Source: Amanita rubescens (lineage: Eukaryota > Basidiomycota > Agaricomycetes > Agaricales > Amanitaceae). Taken from it: a DNA stretch of 64,000 bases. Numbering within the stretch: the stretch's first letter is position 1; each line of letters begins with the position of its first letter. The notes beneath the pieces were generated by a model. It was given only the letters and a program-made list of their open reading frames with translations, did no database searches and was not told the DNA's origin. The stretch covers positions 12,501-76,500 of the forward strand of contig WION01000239.1 in the NCBI GenBank assembly GCA_015039365.1, given 5' to 3'. Both the position numbers and the translations under genes were made by a program. Below, one piece after another: positions 54,774 through 64,000 of the stretch.

Positions 54774-55577
54774 ATGGATATTCCAAACGTCATAATATTC
54801 GGAGAGACAGGAGCAGGAAAGAGCTCGCTTGTCAACTTGATCGCAGGCAAAGACGTAGCCAAAATGTCGAGTCGCGCAACCGGATGCACGTTCGAGAGCA
54901 CGTGCTTTCCTGTCAATATCAGCGAGAAGAAATTCCACCTGCACGACACTGCTGGCTTGGACGAAGGTCAGGGTGGGACAATCGCAAAGCACGGTGCCAT
55001 CGTGCAATGCTATGAGTTGCTGAGAAAGTTACACACCGGGGTCAACCTTCTTATATTCTGCATGCGCGCTCCGAGAATTAAAGAATCTTGCTCCCAAAAC
55101 TGGAAATTGTTCTGGGATGTCATCTGCCAGAGACGCATTCCCGTCATATTGGTGATAACAGGGTTGGAGAATGAAGTAAAGATGGATGATTGGTACGCGC
55201 GGAACAAGGAACACTTCAGGGGCTACGACATACACCCCCATGCTGTGGCATGCGTCACGGGAATACGAGGAAAGAAGATGCGCTCCGGCGACTACACATT
55301 TGGCCAGGAGTATGCAGAATCGAAGAAGAAGCTGAGGAAAGTGATACGCGAATCATATCTTGAAACGCCATGGAGAGTACCCCCCGCAGAATGGGTCTGT
55401 CAGATCCTCGAGAAATCATACACATCGGGAAAGCGCCCTGAAGAAATAATTCGGAGCAGAGAAGCTATTGGAGGCGCGACAAAGGAGCTCGTGGCACGTT
55501 GCAAGATGACTAAAGAAGAAGCCGATTCTCTGGCAAAGAAATTGATGGAGTTTGACTTACAGTATCTGAAAAATTGA
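54774..55577 (+). CDS. AIG1-like P-loop GTPase, copy 2
   Basis: 267 residues, one exon, closely similar along its whole length to the gene at 46501. The same G1 (GETGAGKS), ATGCTF, DTAGLDEG and TGLENE motifs are intact. Differences concentrate after residue 130 (for example the segment around the second half of the G domain and the terminal helix), the pattern expected of functional divergence rather than decay. Its ATG again follows an acceptor-like ACATTTAG. Confidence 0.85.
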   Translation: MDIPNVIIFGETGAGKSSLVNLIAGKDVAKMSSRATGCTFESTCFPVNISEKKFHLHDTAGLDEGQGGTIAKHGAIVQCYELLRKLHTGVNLLIFCMRAPRIKESCSQNWKLFWDVICQRRIPVILVITGLENEVKMDDWYARNKEHFRGYDIHPHAVACVTGIRGKKMRSGDYTFGQEYAESKKKLRKVIRESYLETPWRVPPAEWVCQILEKSYTSGKRPEEIIRSREAIGGATKELVARCKMTKEEADSLAKKLMEFDLQYLKN

Positions 55578-56957
55578 ATGTACATCTATACCTACGTTCA
55601 CTGCGATTCACGGTGAATGGCAGTGTCCCGGCGTGAATCATCGTGGATGGCATGAACGTGAACGACGGCATCACGGTCTGCCGCAACTCCTGCTATAGAA
55701 CTTCAACAATGAGCGTCATCAACGGATAAATTACTTAAAATACCTGCTGAAAAACTCCAACCATGACATGAACGAAAAGATAAAAGAAGCCAATTTCTTC
55801 AATTACTTCGCAGCCACTGGCCGGTGCCGACGACCCCAACCATGACCCCTCGACCCGCGTCCGCCGCCATGCCGTTGAGCTCTTTTCATGCGCCCCCGTC
55901 TATCAGCCTCCATCCATTCAGGTTGTATAGTGGACTAGAAAGTACTGATCTGGTCTTCGAGTTGTCGCGTCCATGCCGAATGGAGGTAAAATTTGTCGGG
56001 TTTGATCCTATCTCAGTACTAGTGGCCTGCCACCGTGGCAACAAAAGATCCATATTATGACATATCTCCATTTTGTCAACCCTGGAGGCGGCACGATATT
56101 CAATTCTTCCAACAAATATACGAGTCTGGTGCTCTCCGGCGCGCAGCCTTTACAGCCTATACCAGCGCATAAGCGAGATGATGTGGTGCGGGAGCAAGAG
56201 CCGAGGCACTTGTCGCGAAAGTGCTGTGCACGGCACTATGTTTATTGTTGGTGATCCTCCTCCAGATCCCACCGCTTAGGATCACGAAGAGACATTGGGG
56301 TTTTGTAAGCTGCACAGCAGTGGTAGCGATCGTCACACATATGTTTTTGGTACTGTATCAGACTTGAACTGGAAGGACTTATTTCTGAGTGACAAAGTCG
56401 TCTCATCACATTTATAGTAATGGGTCCACTCTTGACCGTGCGTCGATGACGTGAACCGAACGCTACCCACTTGATGTCTGTTTTCTCAAAGTGTTACTAG
56501 ATGCGACGCGCTGCACCCGCTGTTTGCTCGCGACGCAGGGCACTGAGGGCAGAGATGACAAGACTCTGGCCTAGCGTGATCTCATCTTATGTTGCTCTCT
56601 TTTCTTCAAGCTGAGTCACTTGAGTAATCGGCGCATCGAAAGGTCACTACGGGGGATATAGCAAATGGGGCATAGGGAGGGCATGAGCATAGCCTGGTAC
56701 GGCTCGGAATGGCGGGAAAGTGACTTGGAGAATGGTCGGAGATGTCATCAAGCACCGCTCGCGTAGATTAGTGGGTCACATTCACACGCCGACGTTATCT
56801 TTGTTTTATATAAGTTTATGCTAGATTAGCCAAGGTACTAGTATCTAGTAAGGTGACTTGTCTTGACATTGTTAGGTGCCGAACGCTCAGGCTGTACGCT
56901 CAACATGCTTAAAGCTTCAAGCATTGCAGGCACTGCTAATAGCAACTCTCCACGGTT
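55578..56957. other. Enlarged spacer of module 2, with a third module relic
   Basis: About 1 kb longer than the matching spacer in module 1. It contains, near 55925-56010, a diverged copy of the segment that normally lies downstream of the papain-like gene, so it records an earlier duplication or rearrangement. The part from about 56640 aligns again with the module 1 spacer. Short ORFs at 55824 and 56057 are unsupported. Confidence 0.5.
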
Positions 56958-57826
56958 ATGTCACCCCTCTCGTTATTATCGACGCCCTCTCGGCCACGTT
57001 CGCGCGACGAGTCATCGTTTCTCCTGATAACAGATGATATCTACCGACATTATTTCAGCATCCGTTCTATTCACTCTCTCGAACTCAGGAAGGAAAGAGA
57101 GGAGCCTGCCAAGCACGAGTTTATCATCCTCGAAATGACAGATAGGGACACACGCTTTCGTATCGAACGGCATCCATCAGAAGGAACGAATATTACCGCC
57201 AAGTCGAAAGGTTGCGAGGCAAAAGATATCATTACTCCTCTCGACGACCAAGATTACGAGAGTCTCTGCAGGCTCACGGATCGCAAGATTAATCTGTGTT
57301 TTACCAGTAAAACACCTCCCGACTTATATACCGTTTTTGCTTTTTGCAATGTCATCCTCAAGGATCCCGCCGCCAAGATATACTCGTTGCCGCAGTTCAA
57401 CTGTTACTTCTTTGCACGTACTCTCACGCTACTCCTCGCCCGCCATTTCCTCCTGCACCAATACTGCCACCGCATTCACAAATCGCCGAAAAACTTTGGC
57501 CACCTTCTGGGACCTGAGATTGATGCCATCCTGGACGAAGTGATGAAGAAAATGCGAACCTGGGAGCGTCCGATAAGCTTTATCCTCGACGATTCAAGCG
57601 TAAGGATGATATTACTAAAGCTCTAAACCAGCGATTGACATATTATCATTTTTTCTAGGTAAGGGATCCCACTTACAAGGATCTTCGACAGTATAGACTC
57701 GAAATGAACAGACGTCACTCCAAGAAGGTTTCTAAGTTTTGGGGGAAGGGAGATCTGGTGTATAAAATCTTGGAAAATAAAATGGAGGAGATATGGAGCC
57801 GTACTATGCATTCCGATGAATCATGA
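56958..57826 (+). CDS. Conserved module protein, possible permuted papain-like fold, copy 2
   Basis: Exons 56958-57599 and 57659-57826 (269 residues, the same total length and intron position as copy 1). The N-terminal 25 residues differ strongly from copy 1; from SIRSIHSLELRKEREEP on they are nearly identical. The proposed His (53, in AKHEFIIL) and Cys (149, in QFNCYF) are kept, as are TRFRIER, SKGCEA, VFAFCNVI and LARHFLLHQYC. The intron begins GTAAGG and the second exon begins with another GTAAGG, so an alternative donor choice could skip bases. Function unknown. Confidence 0.7.
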
Positions 57827-58191
57827 TGATGACAGCTATCTACGACAGAACGTTATATAAATTACATTTATTTATTGCTTGTATAGTAGTGTATAGTAGA
57901 CTAGGAGGCGCGCATACCTTGAATTGGTCTTGGAGTTGTCGTGGGATCTCAACATCATCCACGCGAGGAAAAGTCTCAATCAGCTAAGTTAAAACAGCAG
58001 TAATGACTTGTAATCAAATTATAGTACTTTCAGACAATGTTGATGAGTACCAGTATAGTGATCATGTCTAGACTAGGGAATTTGTAACAAAGATGGCTGA
58101 GAACCATTAATTGTGCTTTTCAAATGTTAGAAGTTAGGGAAAGCCGTATATAATGTAGCATTCAGACGCACTTCTCTCCAAATTGACTTGA
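57827..58191. other. Downstream region of module 2
   Basis: The first 130 bp correspond to 48598-48720 after module 1. The rest is AT-rich and holds the 3' end region of the GH5 gene on the minus strand. No gene. Confidence 0.5.
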
Positions 58192-61100
58192 TTACGCTAT
58201 GCGAACCCAGTAGGAGCTTAACCAGACGAGAAGCATTGCTGCAACGACGATGGTGGTTGCAAAAATGTGCCCTCCGAAGTCCGACCACACATCGTTCACC
58301 ACAAACGCCGCTCTCAACCCTGGCCTTATATCCACTTCTATCCGATGCCGCTTCCCACCCGTTCTGTCAGCTATGACTACAAACAGCGTCTGCCGCCTCT
58401 CGTCATATGCCCACCGATCTCCTTCAGACAGGCCAGCCACGTTGACCCTTCGACCACGCATGAGACGTGAAGGTATAAATATTTCCGTCTCTTGCGAGGT
58501 CAGAACGGGGTGATCTGCCAGTGGAGGGTTCGAAACCCTAAGCGATCCGCCGGACGCCTTCGCCAATTTAAGGTTAACGTTATTAAGATCAGCCTCGGGT
58601 GTCGCCCACTCGAATACAAACTTCCCGGTCGTCACCTCATACTCAAACCTTAGCGGTATTCCCGCTGTCTTGGTCGGGTAAGGTCGCACGACCGTATCTA
58701 AGATTCGCGCTCCATTGTCAAGCGTGGGTGAGTCTTGCGTATAGTCCAGTAACACGGGAGGAAGAGCGCGTTTCCTGCTGAACCATGCAAAGTTCTCGCC
58801 GTTCCAATCGTCTCCCAGCGTGTCATCGTTGTATGGATTGTAGTTCCAGAGTCTATCGATTATTATCAGATAATGTAGTACAGTTGGAATTGACCACCTA
58901 CGCGAATCCAACAAGGGCCCTGTCCAGACCCGTTAACACAGCATCCATCATACGGCTCTGCCAGCCATAGTTCTCCGATCCAAACGCCTCTCCGCCGCTT
59001 ATCGAGCATGAGTTCAGGATAATACACTTGAGACAAAACGTACTTGATGTCCATGGGAACGCCACATTCTCCAATCAAGACTGGTGTCTCTCCAAGAGAC
59101 TTATAGCTCTCTTCTACTATATTCTGAATCTGTAAACCGTAATTATCTCGCGCCCCTTTCTGTCCCCAGTAAAATGCTTGTAAAGGAAACATCCCCTATT
59201 ACTATAGGTCAGTACAGACCCTTCGAAATGACGCATTACGAACCCTTGAAAGCCCTTGCACATTAACCGTGAAATCGCCGAATGCTTTCGAGAATAGAGC
59301 ATTCAAGTCATACCTTCATTGCGTACTTAACGCTCAAAAGCAACTCGAACACAATCCAATACATACCAATGCGGCGCGTAGACCATATTGTCTAATCGGT
59401 GTTCTGGTGTCCATGAAGAGGGACAGAACTTTTTGATCGTTAATAAACCCTAGATCAGAGCAGTAACGCACGCGGCTCTCACCTCATTTGGTATAGGTTC
59501 CACGAAAATAATCTTGTCAGGTGAGCTCAATCTCCTAACCCTCCCTGCCCAGCGATTTAAAAACGGGTAGTAGAAATCAGTATACCAATCAGTCTATGAT
59601 AACTCGTCACTCTTATGCAACAAACGAGGTGAGAAAAGCAGGCTCTTACCGGTTTATTCGTCTCAGGGTGCCGCGTAAAGTAGTTCTCTCTCAACACGAC
59701 TCCCTCGTTCTTCTTTACATCCCACCCCCACACGCCATGCATCTCCCAAGGACATTTACCAAGCGTAGGACCGTCTTCTCTCCATACCTTCCGGCTGTTG
59801 GTATTTAATAGCGTCTGCGAAGATTTCGTCGTTGGTAGAGGGTACGACCGGGTATATGTTGGTACTAAAGTTGGGTGACCTGCACCCAGTTGGAAAGATT
59901 GAAAGGCCGAAGCTAGTTGTGTCCTTCGTTAGAGGTCGTGGGGAAGGAGTGCGGTGGGACTTACGCATATGACCGAGATGGAGATCCACGTTATAATCAA
60001 ACGAATGAAGAGATGCAAGATCCATGTAGCCTCTATGTGGCTCGTTCATGACCTAGTTTTCGACACGAGACTCGTTAGCTCAACGGATCAAGTGAAAAGA
60101 ATGCTGGACGCCTACCTCGAACCCAATAACCGAATCCAAATCACCCACCGCTTCCACGAGCCTGTCAAACATATCCAAAAATGTGCCCTGCAGAAACTCC
60201 TGAATGGATACCTCCTTTCCGGCTCTGTTCTTGACCTTCAGTTTGGGTGCAAACGTGTCACCGCCCCAGAAAAGAGTTCTTTTTTGTTAAAAGGAAAAAC
60301 GTCAAACTCGCGCGAAAAACTTGACAGTACAAAGAAATCACGTACGCCATCGTCGACGCTGCCAACTTGGTATATCCCGTCGGCCACAGCCCGCGTTCAG
60401 TAGGATCTGTATGTGCCCCACCTTTCCTCACGCCATTTAACCATGCAGCTCCCGTCTCCTCTAAAGCATTTAGATCAAACCCTACATATTCGAGTGTCCA
60501 CGCTGGAGCACCCGAGCCGCCGGAGTACCGCGACCAGACGTCTTGGTGCATTGAGACGAAGGCAACCATGCCGTATTGCGGTAAGAGGGAAAGAAGGGAA
60601 CGGATGTAGGTCAAATACGAATGGTCGTACTGCCCACTGTTATGTTCGGTTGGTAAGTTGGTGCGAACACTACGGAATGAACGTACGGTCCATCGTGCTC
60701 AATTGCTTCCCATGTGACGAGGAACCTTACTTTGGAATATTGTAAACAGGCAAGGAAGGAACGATAGTGATACATACAGAACGTGAGTCCCCATCTTCGT
60801 AAACGGGAAAAATGTTCGTGGGCCTCTTCAAGAGGAAAAGGACGTCCGACAAACGTCACCGACCGATGGTCGTCTGGGAATGTTTCGGGGGTGTGGTTCA
60901 CGGGCCTTGAAGAACGGTGTGAAAATCTCGAAGGAAACAATAGCTCAATACTCACATTTTACAACACCCGGATAGGTTAACACCTCTCAATTGACAGACG
61001 CGTCCATAAGCGTCGATAAAATGTCGCCCATGAACACGTATGTCGCCCGTCCATTTGTGCGCATAAGAAGATGTGCTCCCAGGCTTGTAAGATGGTAACA

Positions 61101-61312
61101 TTGAAGGATGAAGTCTTGACTCCGATTCCACCTTCGGCTTTGGCTATGCACCGCAGCAGTCAAAAACAATGGTTGCCGCATTGTAAACTGCAGTTCACCT
61201 CAAATGGATCCTTCTTCAAGTCCGAGTCGGGCGTGTTTGTGGCCTTGCCATCTTGCAGAGGGTCGACGAGCACAAACGAGCTGTCTAGGTCTATGCTGGG
61301 TATCCGAGTCAT
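58192..61312 (-). CDS. GH5 subfamily 12 beta-glucosidase (steryl-glucosidase/glucosylceramidase-like) with C-terminal membrane anchor
   Basis: A multi-exon minus-strand gene. Start at MTRIPSIDLDSSF; exon 1 ends at DPFE, and the next exons give GRHFIDAYGRVCQLRGVNLSG, then RRWGLTF / RFLVTWEAIEHDGP / GQYDHSYLTYIRSLL, the family signature FVSMHQDVWSRYSGGSGAP, acid/base Glu in MNEPHRG (Glu codon 60041-60043), FDYNVDLHLG, GVWGWDVKKNEG, AFYWGQKG, and nucleophile Glu in GECGVPMDI (59067-59069). A beta-sandwich domain follows, and the protein ends with a single hydrophobic helix (HIFATTIVVAAMLLVWLSSYW). Related fungal enzymes (EGCrP1/EGCrP2) remove glucose from glucosylceramide or ergosteryl glucoside. 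Not every small exon was traced. A start at 61342 would add ten residues. Confidence 0.85.
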
Positions 61313-62015
61313 TTGTAACAAGAAAAGAGTGTTGCATTTCAAAGTTTCCGTGCAGCGGGGTCGCGTTTTACGTAAGCGGACTTTTATTGGCTTCGAAGGT
61401 CTTACAACATCCTAATAATGCAACTTGGCATATACACGAAACTGACTCGCAACTCGTTCCAGCCTATCTCTGCAACTTGATGGAATATGGCCAAGGAGAA
61501 AGCTAGAGAAAAGGCACCTAATGTCCCTGGAACGCAAAGGATCATCATCATCGTGGTCACATTGTCTCTACAAGCCCCGACATGGCCGTCCACCTCGGGT
61601 TACATCCTATTCCATCAAAATCCCACTCTTGCGAACAAGCGTCTCAAGGTGTGATGCATGATGGTTCACAGGCAATTCGAGTGATACCATTCTAGTGATG
61701 ACAAGAAATCACAAACATTCCCCTTAGTGCCATATCTATGCCTCTAGCGAAGTACACTTGGGACCCTTCGCGCAGCCTCCACTTTATTCAATGTCATCGA
61801 CGATTACGCTGTTCATTGGCTTAGCACTCGTTGACATGGTGGTGCTCTTGGTTTATCACAGCTCCACAGAGGCGCAGAGGCGCATCAACCAATTCATCAG
61901 ACCTTCATCAAGCCGTATCAAAATGTTGATATCCGTGCACGTCCGCGTTCCTGACAGTTATAACAAGTCCCGCGTACGATGCTAGGAAATCGTAACCACT
62001 TGTTTTTCCTTCAGC
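61313..62015. other. Divergent promoter region between the GH5 gene and the lipase
   Basis: No supported gene. Short ORFs in both strands lack features. Confidence 0.55.
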
Positions 62016-63421
62016 ATGTTTTGTACTTCTAGGTTTCATATTCTTCTATCTCTTCTATGCGTCGTATCTTTCAGTGGGTTTTTCGTCTTCGCTACGCCTC
62101 TTGAACCCAAGCAGAGCAATATCGCGTCGCTTTCCCCTGCTCAAATCGACGATTTTACCCCTTATACTCGATTTGCAAGTATCGCATATTGTCCGCCAAA
62201 TACGACTTTATCATGGTCTTGCGGAGGTACTTCTTCAGCTTCGATCTTGACGATGGCTTACAAAAGGCGGTTTATTAGCTGATTGTCAGGCCAATCCGGA
62301 TTTCAAACCCGTTGCTTCGGGGGGTGAGGGAGCCAGTGTCCAGTTCTGTAAGCTTCGTTTCCTATTGTCATTGGTCGTTGTTTATCATATTTCAAGGGTA
62401 TGTTGGATATTCCCCCTCGTTGAACGAGGTCATCGTAGCCCATCAGGGCACTGACATATCGAAATTGTTCGTTTATCAAGTTTTCGACATGTCTAAACTC
62501 TCATTATTTTTCAGCCAAGCCGTTGCCACGGATATTGCCATGTATCAGAGAAACATGAATGCTACCCTATTCCCTAATATTGACCCGTCAATCAAAGTTC
62601 ATGATGGATTTCAATACGAACAAGCCAAGTACGTGCTTTACCGTTTATTTACCTCTAAAGGAAGAAATCGATGGTCGTCCTGCTACCAGGACTGCAACGA
62701 ACATCTTATCCAACGCTCAATCCGCCCTCTCATCGCACAATGCAACTGTAGTAACAGTCGTCGGACACTCCCTCGGTATATATAAAGATTAATCTATCAA
62801 TCTATTTTTCTCACAACGATTGAACCAGGCGCTGCCATCGCTCTTCTCAACGGTATCTACTTGAAACACCATCTCCCAGATATTTCTATCAAAGTTATCG
62901 GTTATGGCCTTCCGCGTGTACGTCCTTGCTTTCCCAAATCTCTGGAACCATGCATTAATTGACATGCAGGTCGGAAACCAAGCATTCGCCGACTACGTAG
63001 ACGCTAACATCGTCCTGAAGCGCGTTAACAATATGTAAGTATATTAGATATATAGAGACTTATAGGGTTCTAAACCCTGCACAGGAAAGATCCCGTTCCC
63101 ACCATGCCACGTAGGTTTCTCTCTTTCTCCCTGTGACAACAGGAAATCATTGATTGCATTTTTTAGCCTTTTTTATGGGTTATCGACATCCTTGTGGAGA
63201 ATATCACATCACCGAAACGTCGACGTGGATGGCTTGTCCAGGTATCTATCCAGCGCCTCATTGCGATCATTTGTGCAAGATTTGATTATCTGCCAGGCCA
63301 GGATAACCCAAGCACGTCATGCATTGTTGGAGATGTACCGGACATCTTTGCGAGCAACATTCCGGACCATTATGGGCCATATAATGGTATTTCTATGGGA
63401 TGCTCACAGGCGAAACGTTAG
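62016..63421 (+). CDS. Secreted class 3 lipase
   Basis: Ten exons: 62016-62226, 62279-62347, 62397-62466, 62515-62628, 62690-62775, 62829-62917, 62970-63034, 63085-63110, 63167-63241, 63297-63421 (309 residues, phase kept throughout). Signal peptide (FHILLSLLCVVSFSGFFVFA). An alpha/beta hydrolase of the Rhizomucor/Thermomyces lipase type: WYVGYSPSLNEVIVAHQGTD, nucleophile Ser in GHSLGG (codon 62769-62771, the motif formed across an intron), catalytic Asp probably in NMKDPVPTMP, and catalytic His in DHYGPYNGIS near the C-terminus. Cysteines in SCGADCQ, HPCGEYH, MACPG and SMGC can form the usual disulfides. Hydrolyses acylglycerol or related esters outside the cell. Confidence 0.9.
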
Positions 63422-63719
63422 TCGGCGGTAAATGTTACGTGCTCAGAGAACGTATGGTTGAAGATGCCAGTCACTTGCAGGCTTGCAAGGACATGTATGT
63501 ATATTCTTTAGGGACTGCCGCATGAAAAGTATCCAGATCTGGAAGGATGAAATACGTCTAGTATTCACAAACTGTAACATTAGCACCAGTTAGAAATGTT
63601 TACCAGTGAAGGACACATGTCACTATGTATAAAATTAGGACGGGATATATTGGACTCGGAAGTCTACGACTAAACAACCATGCGACATCTATCAAAAGGA
63701 TGATGGCTTGGACCAATGT

Positions 63720-64000
63720 CTAGTACAACATGGATGATGTGTCTGCACGGATACGGTTGTAATCTAGGAGACCCTCGACGCGACCGTATGCAGCAATTGC
63801 GATCTGTCATCTTTAGTCAGCAAAACCGTTCTCGCCATTCAAAACTCAAAAAATACGCACATCCCTATCCCAAAGATACTTCTGTGCAACACGCTTAATT
63901 TCATCCACGGTCACAGCATCAACTGCCCGCTCAATCTGTTGGGGAGTCATACGTCTACCACTGGTGACGAGTTGTCTACCAATATCCTCTGCAACAGCGG
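63720..64000 (-). CDS. Mitochondrial processing peptidase beta subunit, 3' end (partial)
   Basis: Two exon pieces: 64000-63861 (continuing beyond the window) and 63803-63720, separated by a 57-nt intron. The translated end reads AVAEDIGRQLVTSGRRMTPQ ... EIKRVAQKYLWDRD, then IAIAAYGRVEGLLDYNRIR ... SSMLY and stop, which matches the conserved C-terminus of the beta subunit (Mas1/PMPCB type) of the M16 metallopeptidase that cleaves mitochondrial presequences. The catalytic HxxEH motif lies in the part outside the window. The matching C-terminus could in principle belong to the related complex III core 1 protein, but the SSMLY ending favours MPP beta. Confidence 0.85.

Noticed and set aside
1..64000. 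tRNA, rRNA or CRISPR arrays
   Set aside because: No cloverleaf with a GTTCRANYC arm, no rDNA sequence and no regularly spaced repeats were seen.

Overview
The window looks like nuclear DNA of a mushroom-forming basidiomycete (Agaricomycetes). Its genes are split by many introns of about 47-60 nt (GT..AG, a few GC..AG). Several gene families are typical of that class: Kre9-like surface proteins, HxxR tyrosine-recombinase relics, a GH5 subfamily 12 glycosidase, an expanded TKL kinase family and AIG1-like GTPases. Two Ty3/gypsy retrotransposons carry chromodomain-type tails. All calls come from reading the sequence; no database search was run.

Layout. 1-6452: a young Ty3/gypsy chromovirus on the minus strand with identical 192-bp LTRs. 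6453-20830: a nested transposon graveyard. A decayed tyrosine-recombinase gene (minus strand, about 20830 to 8340) was cut by a 1.1-kb hAT-like MITE (18720-19815) and by a second Ty3/gypsy element (8440-17905, plus strand, 5-bp target duplication CAGAT). That second element keeps one reading frame interrupted only by TGA codons and carries an extra ORF after the integrase. 21948-25254: a convergent pair, an RPAP3-type TPR co-chaperone and guanine deaminase. 26347-32049: three small secreted-protein genes (an expansin/loosenin-like protein and two Kre9-like proteins, one with a GPI tail), each with a TATA box about 100 bp before the ATG. 33939-38971: a Rif1 homologue. 39213-42890: an SRPK-like kinase with a one-base frameshift, then a decayed TKL kinase. 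43164-44896: a type II membrane glycosyltransferase-like protein.

46080-57900 is the most unusual part. A two-gene module (an AIG1-like GTPase followed by a 269-residue protein that may have a permuted papain-like fold) occurs twice in direct orientation, with relic fragments nearby. A third, diverged GTPase lies between the copies, beside an intact DHHC palmitoyltransferase gene in which one roughly 47-nt intron has been inflated to 1648 nt by a tandem repeat element. 58192-64000: a GH5_12 steryl-glucosidase/glucosylceramidase-like gene with a C-terminal membrane anchor, a secreted class 3 lipase, and the 3' end of mitochondrial processing peptidase beta.

The single-copy genes are housekeeping or cell-wall functions with no obvious joint pathway. 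The duplicated GTPase modules look like a fast-evolving accessory cluster. Spliced models were built by hand, checking that codon phase is kept across every proposed intron.
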